The position numbers were made by a program, and so were the translations under genes. From the NCBI RefSeq assembly GCF_001750725.1, contig NZ_CP017279.1, positions 310,001 to 374,000 of the forward strand: a DNA stretch of 64,000 nucleotides, in the 5' to 3' direction. A model generated the notes under the pieces. The model was not told the DNA's origin. It was given only the letters and a program-made list of their open reading frames with translations, and searched no databases. Below, piece after piece: positions 1-7,400 of the stretch (the stretch's first letter is position 1; the number at the start of each line of letters is the position of its first letter). The stretch is from Enterobacter ludwigii (GTDB taxonomy: Bacteria > Pseudomonadota > Gammaproteobacteria > Enterobacterales > Enterobacteriaceae).

Positions 1-764
1 GTGGTGAAGGCTGTAATCGCCTGATTCAGCGCCGCGATGTCCCTGAGCAGGGCCTGGAGGCGGGGTACAATGTCAGACTCGACGGGCAACGTTGTCCCTT
101 CGCATGCCTTTTCAAGACTGCGACACTGCTGCGCTATCGCAGTTGCGCCAATGATATCGGCGGCACCGGCCAGGCGATGTATATGATACGCCAGCGCTGC
201 CCAGTCGCCCTGACGGGCCAGCGTAAGGCAGGGTTGCATGTCGCGTTGGTTTTCATCCCGCGTGGCATTCAGCAGGGTGAACAATAAGGTATTGTCATCG
301 CCGGTTAACGACCGAAGATTGTCCACACGGATAAACTGGCCGAGGCCTTCCGGGTCAGCAGATTTTGTGGTCGCCTCTTTTGGCGATACCCGCTGTAGAC
401 CCGCCTCCAGTTGCTTCAGATTGAGCGGTTTGAAAAGGCAGTCGTCCATACCTGCGGCAATACAGCGGCTACGCTCTTCGGGCTGAGCATTCGCGGTGAG
501 ACCAAGGATAATTAACGGTTTTTGCTGCCGTTCCCGTAACAGCCGGGTGAGGGTTAGCCCGTCCATCACCGGCATATTACAATCGGTGATGACCATATCA
601 ACCTGCTGTTCGCTCCAGCGCACAAGGGCTTGTTCGCCGTTTTCTGCCTCGACAACCTCATACCCCAGGCGGATCAATTGCTGCCTGAGCAGGAGCCGGC
701 TTGCCGGGTGATCGTCTACAGTCAGTATGCGTAGCGGGCGCGCCGCCGAAGGGGATTCCGTCAC
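1..764 (-). CDS. Receiver-Hpt phosphorelay protein, kinase-less (3' end outside window)
   Basis: The protein has a receiver domain followed by a histidine phosphotransfer (Hpt) domain and no histidine kinase. The receiver spans about residues 12-125, with the acidic pair in 'LTVDDHPASR', phospho-acceptor Asp61 in 'ITDCNMPVMDG' and the Lys of 'LFKPL'. The Hpt helix has the phosphorylatable His196 in 'HRLAGAADIIGA'. The frame is open from a stop at 798-800. There is no ATG, so I chose the GTG at 764-762, which has AAAGGG 6 nt upstream. The reading frame runs off the left edge just after the Hpt core, so only a short C-terminus is probably missing. It lies directly downstream of a response regulator gene. 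The domain pair matches the C-terminal end of EvgS/BvgS-type kinases, but the kinase half is not encoded upstream. It could be a phosphorelay shuttle for the 981-aa hybrid kinase in this window, which lacks Hpt; that is inference. Confidence 0.8.
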   Translation of the reverse strand, partial: MTESPSAARPLRILTVDDHPASRLLLRQQLIRLGYEVVEAENGEQALVRWSEQQVDMVITDCNMPVMDGLTLTRLLRERQQKPLIILGLTANAQPEERSRCIAAGMDDCLFKPLNLKQLEAGLQRVSPKEATTKSADPEGLGQFIRVDNLRSLTGDDNTLLFTLLNATRDENQRDMQPCLTLARQGDWAALAYHIHRLAGAADIIGATAIAQQCRSLEKACEGTTLPVESDIVPRLQALLRDIAALNQAITAFT

Positions 765-796
765 ATTTTTCCCTTTAAGACCCGGTGTTGGATCAT
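761..796 (-). other. 11-codon minigene linking two signalling genes
   Basis: An ATG at 796-794 overlaps the TGA stop of the upstream response regulator (ATGA). It opens an 11-codon frame (MIQHRVLKGKM) whose TGA overlaps the GTG start of the receiver-Hpt gene (GTGA). This would let ribosomes pass from one gene to the next through two stop-start overlaps. One extra A in the A5 run before the GTG would put the ATG in frame with the receiver-Hpt protein, so a sequencing error or recent indel is possible. Translation of the peptide is not shown. Confidence 0.4.
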
Positions 797-1419
797 TCTA
801 TTTTGTTGCGCAGGGCAAAATCATAAATGTCTTTCGGGCTTTTAAGATCGAGCTTTTTCATCAGGCGGCTTTTATAGGTGCTGACCGTTTTATCACTGAT
901 CATCATTTCCCCGGCGATATCGACAATCCGGCTTCCTTTTGCCAGAAAATGCAGAACCTGCAGTTCCTTATCCGACAGACTCGCAATATTCCCTTTGTCA
1001 TCCAGTGGAATATCCTCTGCGGCAATCTGGCGGGCGCGATTAATCGGGAAAAAACCATAGCCACTTTTAATTGCACGGATAGCGTCATGAAGTTCCGTCA
1101 GATTATTGCGCTTGCTAATAAACCCATCGGCACCCGCACCGGCACAACGCTTAATATAATGATCGTCATCCTTACCCGTCAGAACCAGGATCCCGCCTTT
1201 AAAATCATTCGCACGGAGTCGCTGAACAACGTTAATCCCATTGATTGTAGGAATATCGATATCGACAATAACCAAATCCGGAAGTAACTGACGTGCCTGT
1301 TGTAATGCCTTAAGGCCATCATCAGTCTCGCCGATCACCGTCATCCCGTCTTTTTCCAGCAACATTCTCACCGCCAGACGGGCAACCGGGTGGTCATCCA
1401 CGATTAATACGCTATTCAT
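793..1419 (-). CDS. LuxR/NarL-family response regulator (BvgA/EvgA-like)
   Basis: This is a two-domain response regulator of 208 aa, close to the length of EvgA and BvgA. The receiver has Asp8/Asp9 in 'LIVDDHP', phospho-acceptor Asp53 in 'LVIVDIDIP', Thr81 and Lys103 ('FISKRN'), so the phosphorylation site is complete. The C-terminal helix-turn-helix ('LSDKELQVLHFLAKG', 'ISDKTVSTYKSRLMKKL') is of the GerE/LuxR type and binds DNA. I chose Met at 1419 because AGGA lies 9 nt upstream and the protein then begins right at the receiver strand; the frame stays open to 1464. It is followed by the receiver-Hpt gene, with which it probably forms an operon. Its kinase is not adjacent; candidates are the two hybrid kinases near 24 and 30 kb. 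Confidence 0.9.
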   Translation of the reverse strand: MNSVLIVDDHPVARLAVRMLLEKDGMTVIGETDDGLKALQQARQLLPDLVIVDIDIPTINGINVVQRLRANDFKGGILVLTGKDDDHYIKRCAGAGADGFISKRNNLTELHDAIRAIKSGYGFFPINRARQIAAEDIPLDDKGNIASLSDKELQVLHFLAKGSRIVDIAGEMMISDKTVSTYKSRLMKKLDLKSPKDIYDFALRNKIE

Positions 1420-1715
1420 TTTATCATCCTGGTTCAAAGGGCTTTGCCTGATGAACACAGGCATGAATATTATGCATAACTATACCATATCTGCAACGAT
1501 ATTACCCGCCGGTCAATAAGCGGAAAATAGCGCTATTTCAATGACATGAAAATTAGAGTGGTGGGTTTTTCTGGCATATTTGCTCGGCAGGAACGACGGG
1601 ATAATCCTTTTTATATTGGCCCAAAAGTACCGTTTTTCGTTCTTCAGGTGACTCCTGTCTTTTACGTCAATACGAAATAATGCTTCCCGAACACAACACA
1701 GAGGGAGTTCTTGTT

Positions 1716-2444
1716 ATGAAAACGATTTTCCGTACCGCACTGTTGGTGAGCATGATGAGCGCATTTTCCAGCCAGGCCACCGCACAGGAGACAAATCAGG
1801 TGAATACAAAAACAATTCGCGCGATGTCAGGCGCTGTTGCTACGGCGTCTTTATCCGCAGCTGAAACCGCGTTAATCGTGGTGGATATTCAGAATGAATA
1901 TTACGCGGGTCAGGACTTCCGTGGCCGGATGGTTATCCCGGATGGTGCGGATGTACTGTTGAAAAACAAAAAGCTGGTCGAGTATGCACACCAAAAAGGG
2001 ATGCCGGTCTACTTTGTGCGCCACATAACAAAAAATAGCCCGCAGCAAAACGGTACTCCGCTGTTCGCTGAGAATTCCGTATTTGCCCAGTTCCATAAGG
2101 ATCTGCAGCCGACTGCGCAGGACACCATTATTACCAAGGAGACCCCGAGCGCTTTCGTGGGCACCGATCTGGATGCCCGCTTAAAGAAACAGGGAATTAA
2201 AAAGGTCATCGTGGCGGGTCTGATGACGCATATGTGTATCTCATCGACTGCACGTGATGCTGTACCGCTGGGTTATAGCGTGATTATTCCGGAAGATGCG
2301 ACAGCCACGCGCGATCTGGATGACGGGAAGGGGGGCGTGGTGGATCACGACACGCTGCAGCGTGCAGCGCTGGCAGGCGTCGCGGATGTCTTTGCTGAAA
2401 TCATGACCACGGATCAGGTGATGGCGCTGGCGGTGGAAAAATAA
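1716..2444 (+). CDS. Secreted isochorismatase-family cysteine hydrolase
   Basis: The protein belongs to the isochorismatase-like hydrolases, which cleave amide or related bonds with an Asp-Lys-Cys triad. The Asp is in 'LIVVDIQNEYY' and the nucleophilic Cys in 'GLMTHMCISSTARDA'. The true substrate cannot be read from the sequence. I chose the Met at 1716, with AGGGAG 8 nt upstream, because the protein then begins with a signal peptide ('MKTIFRTALLVSMMSAFSS', likely cut after 'ATAQ'). It is therefore probably periplasmic, which is unusual for this mainly cytoplasmic family. The gene sits 62 bp upstream of a GlxA-type AraC regulator on the same strand, a common pairing in which the regulator controls the hydrolase. 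Confidence 0.85.
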   Translation: MKTIFRTALLVSMMSAFSSQATAQETNQVNTKTIRAMSGAVATASLSAAETALIVVDIQNEYYAGQDFRGRMVIPDGADVLLKNKKLVEYAHQKGMPVYFVRHITKNSPQQNGTPLFAENSVFAQFHKDLQPTAQDTIITKETPSAFVGTDLDARLKKQGIKKVIVAGLMTHMCISSTARDAVPLGYSVIIPEDATATRDLDDGKGGVVDHDTLQRAALAGVADVFAEIMTTDQVMALAVEK

Positions 2445-2465
2445 GACCGAACTGAAATCCCTGTG

Positions 2466-2492
2466 GCCAGCCAGCCCTCTATACTGGCTGGC
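2466..2492 (+). terminator. Intergenic hairpin after the hydrolase gene
   Basis: A perfect 9-bp inverted repeat (GCCAGCCAG / CTGGCTGGC) with a 9-nt loop lies between the hydrolase stop and the regulator start. There is no T-run; the following bases carry the GGAGG ribosome site of the regulator gene. It may be an attenuator or an mRNA-stabilising hairpin rather than a full terminator. Confidence 0.5.
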
Positions 2493-2506
2493 TTACGGAG
2501 GCGGTC

Positions 2507-3460
2507 ATGACATTGAAAATTGGTATCGTAGTCTTTGAAGGCATTATTCCTTTTCACCTTTCGGTGCCTTATGCCGTGTTTGAAAAAGCACTGACGCCGC
2601 AGGGTGACGCCCTGTGTCAGCTCGTGGTTTGTGCCACTACACCCGGCGCGCTTAAAACCAATGCCGGTTTTTCCATCGTGGTCGATCGAGGTCTGGATGC
2701 GTTAGCCGGGATGGATATGGTGATTGTGCCGGGCTGGGATGTGCCCGAGCATGCACCGGAGCCTGAACTGTTAACGGCGTTACAAAACGCGCATGCGGCC
2801 GGGTCCCGCATTGTTGGGTTGTGTATGGGCACGTTCGTGGTGGCCGCCGCAGGCCTGCTGGAAAACCGTCCGGCAACGACGCACTGGCGATGGGCGGCGG
2901 ACTTTCAGCGTCTTTATCCTTCAGTGCAGATGGATAAAGATGTGCTTTACATTGATGATGGCGATGTTGTGACGTCAGCAGGAACGGCAGCCAGTATCGA
3001 CTGCTGTCTGCATCTGGTCCGGCAGGCGTGGGGTGCGGATGTCGCCAACCGCGTGGCGCGCTTGCTGGTGGTGCCGCCTCATCGTCAGGGCGGGCAGCGG
3101 CAGTTTGTGGAGCTGCCGGTGCAGAATACGCGTCGTGGAGATCACTTCACCGACGCACTGGCCTGGGCAACAGAGAATTTACAGCTGGCCATTACGCTTG
3201 ACTGCGTGGCGGAGAAAGCCTGCATGAGCCGTCGGAGCTTTACCCGCCGCTTTCAGCAAACGACGGGGGAACGTTTTTCAAACTGGCTTTTGAACCAGCG
3301 CATTCTCGTTGCCCAGCGCTTTCTTGAAAAAACCGATCGGCCAGTGGAAGATATTGCCGAACGCGTCGGCTTCCCTTCCACGACCTCTTTACGGCGCCAC
3401 TTTCAAAAGCAGCTTAATACCTCACCTTCCCGCTATCGTCGCGAGTTTCGTGGTCGTTAG
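2507..3460 (+). CDS. GlxA-family AraC transcriptional regulator (DJ-1/PfpI domain plus AraC HTH)
   Basis: Of 317 aa, the first ~170 residues form a DJ-1/PfpI-like domain with the nucleophile-elbow Cys in 'VGLCMGTFVVAAAG', which is used for ligand sensing in this family. Residues about 215-315 form an AraC helix-turn-helix pair, including 'CMSRRSFTRRFQQTTG' and 'VGFPSTTSLRRHFQKQ'. GlxA/FtrA-type regulators usually activate neighbouring catabolic genes. The start at 2507 has GGAGG 6 nt upstream. Its likely target is the isochorismatase-like gene just before it. The inducer is unknown. Confidence 0.88.
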   Translation: MTLKIGIVVFEGIIPFHLSVPYAVFEKALTPQGDALCQLVVCATTPGALKTNAGFSIVVDRGLDALAGMDMVIVPGWDVPEHAPEPELLTALQNAHAAGSRIVGLCMGTFVVAAAGLLENRPATTHWRWAADFQRLYPSVQMDKDVLYIDDGDVVTSAGTAASIDCCLHLVRQAWGADVANRVARLLVVPPHRQGGQRQFVELPVQNTRRGDHFTDALAWATENLQLAITLDCVAEKACMSRRSFTRRFQQTTGERFSNWLLNQRILVAQRFLEKTDRPVEDIAERVGFPSTTSLRRHFQKQLNTSPSRYRREFRGR

Positions 3461-3483
3461 CCATTTCCCGGCGTCATTTCTGT

Positions 3484-4107
3484 TCAATAGAGATAATTAC
3501 GTTTTGCCAGATCCACCAGTTCAGTCAATTTGGATATTTTAAATTTCAGCATGATGCGCTTTTTATAAGCGCTGACGCGTTTATTATTTATATTCATTAT
3601 GCCGGCAATGACCTGATTGCTGTAGCCCGCAGAAATGTAGCGCAAGATACAGATGTCAGTATGGGATAGCGATAACAACAACGAGGCGTCTCGCGGGTAT
3701 TTTGTCCGGTGCAGTCTCAGTTCATTGCCATAACAGAACTGGCCGGATGCGACTTTATTGACAGTCCGGACGATGTTGTCCAGCGTACTGCTTTTATTAA
3801 GATAGCCGGCAGCCCCCGCCTTCCTGCTAAGCTGAATGTGAAAATCACTGGATGATGAGGATAAAATCATTACCTGTGTATCAGGGATATTTTTTATTAA
3901 CTGAGCCAGAGAAGAAAACACGTCTGGCTGTTGTTGCAGATGCTCCATTATTATCAAGTCGGCGTTGAACAACGAATGTTTATCCAGCAATTCTTCCATT
4001 GTGCCAAACTGCGCAACAATCTGATGACCATGTTCTGATAATAAGCCCTGGAGTCCAGCGCGAAGCAATGGGCTGGCGTCCATGACAATGACTTTTTTGC
4101 CTGACAT
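3484..4107 (-). CDS. LuxR-type pseudo-response regulator with Glu at the phosphorylation site
   Basis: The 207-aa protein has a receiver-like domain (about 1-120) and a LuxR helix-turn-helix (about 145-200, 'LSHTDICILRYISAG', 'MNINNKRVSAYKKRIM'). The receiver is atypical. The acidic pair is reduced to one residue (Asp10, followed by Ala11), and the phospho-acceptor is Glu55 in 'DLIIMEHLQQQ' where an Asp is expected. Lys105 ('GYLNKSS') is kept. Glu at this site often mimics the phosphorylated state, so the protein may act without a kinase; that is inference. It is divergent from the giant adhesin gene at 4417 and shares a 309-bp intergenic region with it. That region holds two copies of the inverted repeat found elsewhere in this island, so the gene may regulate itself and the adhesin. 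Confidence 0.85.
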   Translation of the reverse strand: MSGKKVIVMDASPLLRAGLQGLLSEHGHQIVAQFGTMEELLDKHSLFNADLIIMEHLQQQPDVFSSLAQLIKNIPDTQVMILSSSSSDFHIQLSRKAGAAGYLNKSSTLDNIVRTVNKVASGQFCYGNELRLHRTKYPRDASLLLSLSHTDICILRYISAGYSNQVIAGIMNINNKRVSAYKKRIMLKFKISKLTELVDLAKRNYLY

Positions 4108-4171
4108 TCCTGGTTGTCCTGAATCGGGAAAGGAAAAATTTATTCTCTATCCCGTCAATGCAAATTTGGCT

Positions 4172-4183
4172 AAGACTTGTCTT
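4172..4183 (+). promoter_or_regulatory. Putative island operator, site A
   Basis: AAGACTTGTCTT is a perfect 5-2-5 inverted repeat 65 bp before the pseudo-response regulator start (minus strand). It matches the consensus AAGwCnnGTCTT built from the six copies in this window. The 5-bp arms and short spacer fit LuxR/NarL-type regulators. Binding is not demonstrated. Confidence 0.5.
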
Positions 4184-4286
4184 TAACTGAGACTTTATTT
4201 TCCTCCTCAGCGCTGCCCTGCCTGGCCTGCCAGATAACGGATCCTTCCTTTTATTACGTCTCCTTGCAACCTTAACCTGGTCGTTT

Positions 4287-4306
4287 GCGACAGGTCTTAT
4301 TAAGAC
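4287..4306 (+). promoter_or_regulatory. Putative island operator, site B
   Basis: GCGACAGGTCTT (4287-4298) has one good arm of the consensus and continues into TAAGAC, which gives a second perfect inverted repeat (4294-4306). It lies 111 bp before the adhesin 1 start. The surrounding order GACAGGTCT..AAGACT..TGACAG recurs before the ABC transporter gene at 16.8 kb. Confidence 0.5.
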
Positions 4307-4416
4307 TCCGTCGCTCTGACAGGAAGATAGCGTCAGCCAGGGAAAGAATCCCGTATGGAAGTGCGTCTGGCGCGTTGCGCAGACACAGATCGATTATTTA
4401 CACGAGAATTTAGCGA

Positions 4417-7400
4417 ATGAATCTCAAGCCAGTAAATATTGCAGTCGTTGATAAAAATACGATTGTCAAAGCCGACGTTCTGCGCAGTGAAAAAATAGGC
4501 AGTGCCGTCAAAATTAAAGCCATCCCAAATGCAAAGTACATTCTTGCTGAAGGGGAAAACGGCGTTGCGCCAGAAAACATTACCCTGAAACGTGTCGGTA
4601 AAGACCTGTTCATCATGCTGGAAGGCACTGATGAAGATCAGCCGCAGCTGATTATCGAAGACTACTTTGATAATCCGGGTGAACTGGTCGGTAAAGGGGA
4701 AGATGGTCAGTGGCATGAATACATCGCCACCGACGGTGATGATGACCACGAAGCTGCTTTCCTGCTGGACGGTGAATCCTCTGCGCAAGCGCTGGGCGCA
4801 GGCGCGATTGCCAGCCTTGACGGTCTGGCGGTTGCGGGTACCGCGTTTTCCCCTGCCTTGCTGGCACTGGGTGCATTAGCGGCGATTGGTGCGGCGATTG
4901 GCATCGGCTCCATTATTCGCCATAACCGTGGCGGTAACGACGGTGGTGATAACGGCGACGTTATTCCCCCTCCACCGACAGGTCCTGGCAAACCAACGAT
5001 CGGCGAAGTTGAGGATGACGTTGGCCCGATCACTGGCCCTGTCCACAACGGCGATGCCACTGACGACGCCCAGCCTGTTTTCCGTGGAGGTGGTGCGAAC
5101 CCTGGCGATACCGTTGAGCTGATTGTCGACGATGAAGTCGTGGGCACCGCGATCGTGGGTGAAGACGGCAACTGGGAAGTGACGCCAGAAAAACCGCTGC
5201 CGGAAGGCGAACATGAAGCGGTGGTGGTCATCACCGACCCTGAGGGTAACGCCAGCGAACCGTCCGATCCTATTGATTTCGTGGTCGATCTCACCCCGCC
5301 GGAAAAACCGGTGATTGGTGAGGTGGAAGATGACGTCGGTCCGGTGGTGGGCCCAATCAATGACGGTGACGTCACTGATGACGCCCTGCCTGTATTCCGC
5401 GGTGAAAACGGCACGCCGGGCGACACCGTTGAGCTGATCATCGACGATAAAGTCGTGGGTACCGCGGTAGTGGGGGCAGACGGTAAATGGGCAGTGACGC
5501 CGGAAAACCCACTGGCTGAAGGCCAGCACGAGGCGGTGGTGGTGATCACCGATCCGGCAGGCAACGCCAGCGAGCCGTCCGATCCGATTGGCTTTATCGT
5601 CGACCTGACTGCACCAGCGAAACCGGTGATCGGTGACGTAGAAGATGATGTCGGTCCGGTGGTTGGCCCAATCAATGACGGTGACGTCACTGATGACGCC
5701 CTGCCTGTATTCCGCGGTGAAAACGGCACGCCGGGCGACACCGTTGAGCTGATCATCGACGATAAAGTCGTGGGTACCGCGGTAGTGGGGGCAGACGGTA
5801 AATGGGCAGTGACGCCGGAAAACCCACTGGCTGAAGGCCAGCACGAGGCGGTGGTGGTGATCACCGATCCGGCAGGCAACGCCAGCGAGCCGTCCGATCC
5901 GATCGGCTTTATCGTTGACCTGACTGCGCCAGCGAAACCGGTGATCGGTGACGTGGAAGATGACGTCGGCCCGATCACCGGCCCGATTAACAATGGCGAT
6001 ATTACCGATGATACCCAGCCGGTATTCAGCGGCGGCGGTGCCGTACCTGGCCAAACCGTTGAGCTGATTATCGACGATGAAGTCGTGGGCACTGCGATCG
6101 TGGGTGAAGACGGCAACTGGGAAGTGACGCCAGAAAAACCGCTGCCGGAAGGCGAACATGAAGCGGTGGTGGTCATTACCGACCCGGCAGGCAACGCCAG
6201 CGAACCGTCCGATCCTATTGATTTTGTCGTCGATCTCACCCCGCCGGAAAAACCGGTGATTGGTGAGGTGGAAGATGACGTCGGTCCGGTGGTTGGCCCA
6301 ATCAATGACGGTGACACCACTGACGACACGCTGCCTGTATTCCGCGGTGAAAACGGCACGCCGGGCGACACCGTTGAGCTGATCATCGACGATAAAGTCG
6401 TGGGTACCGCGGTGGTGGGTGCAGACGGTAAATGGGCAGTGACGCCGGAAACCCCACTGGCTGAAGGCCAGCACAACGCGGTGGTGGTGATCACCGATCC
6501 GGCAGGCAACGCCAGCGAGCCGTCCGATCCGATCGGCTTTATCGTCGACCTGACTGCGCCGGAAAAACCGGTGATCGGTGACGTGGAAGATGACGTCGGC
6601 CCGATCACCGGCCCGATTAACGATGGCGATGTCACCGATGATACTCAGCCGGTATTCAGCGGCGGCGGTGCCGTGCCTGGCGAAACCGTTGAGCTGATTA
6701 TCGACGATGAAGTGGTGGGCACTGCGATTGTGGGTGAAGACGGCAACTGGGAAGTGACGCCAGAAAAACCGCTGCCGGAAGGCGAACATGAAGCGGTGGT
6801 GGTCATTACCGATCCGGCAGGCAACGCCAGCGAACCGTCGGATCCTATCGGCTTTATCGTTGACACCACGCCACCGGCACAACCGACCATCGATACCGTT
6901 TTCGATAACGTTGGCGACAGAACCGGCAACCTGGCGGCAGGTGAAACCACCGATGACAACACGCCAACCTTCAGCGGTACGGCTGAAGAAAATAGCCTCG
7001 TTTACATCATCGTCAACGAGAACGTGGTGGATTCCGTGCGCGCCACCGAAACCGGCTCCTGGACCTGGGAACCGTCTCCGGGGTTGGCTAACGGTCCGTA
7101 TAACGTCCGCGTTGTTGCGGAGGATCAGGCTGGGCTGCGCTCTGAGTCGTCTGAGGACTTTAACTTTAACGTGCAGGTGGGCGGAATACCTACAGCGCCA
7201 GCAATTACCGATGTGATTGACGATGTTGAGTCTCACACCGGCACCGTACAGCAAAACGGTACCTCCAACGACGACCGCCCAACTCTCGTGGGGACCGGTC
7301 AGGACGGTACCACCGTTTACCTGTACGACGGCGCGAACCCGGACCCGATCGGCAGTGCAGTGGTAACGGGTGGACAGTGGAAAATTGAATTTAGTACGCC

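Larger units (their letters stand above)
4108..4416. other. Divergent regulatory region, pseudo-regulator / adhesin 1
   Basis: This 309-bp stretch has no gene. It separates the divergent pseudo-response regulator and the first adhesin. It contains two 5-2-5 inverted-repeat sites (4172-4183 and 4287-4298). The second is extended by a perfect repeat GTCTTA-T-TAAGAC at 4294-4306. The stretch from about 4290 to 4322 resembles 16811-16847 before the ABC transporter gene. I could not assign a convincing sigma70 -35/-10 pair. Confidence 0.6.

Noticed and set aside
727..1287. 186-codon plus-strand frame opposite the first response regulator
   Set aside because: Shadow of the response regulator gene, which has clear receiver and LuxR motifs on the minus strand.
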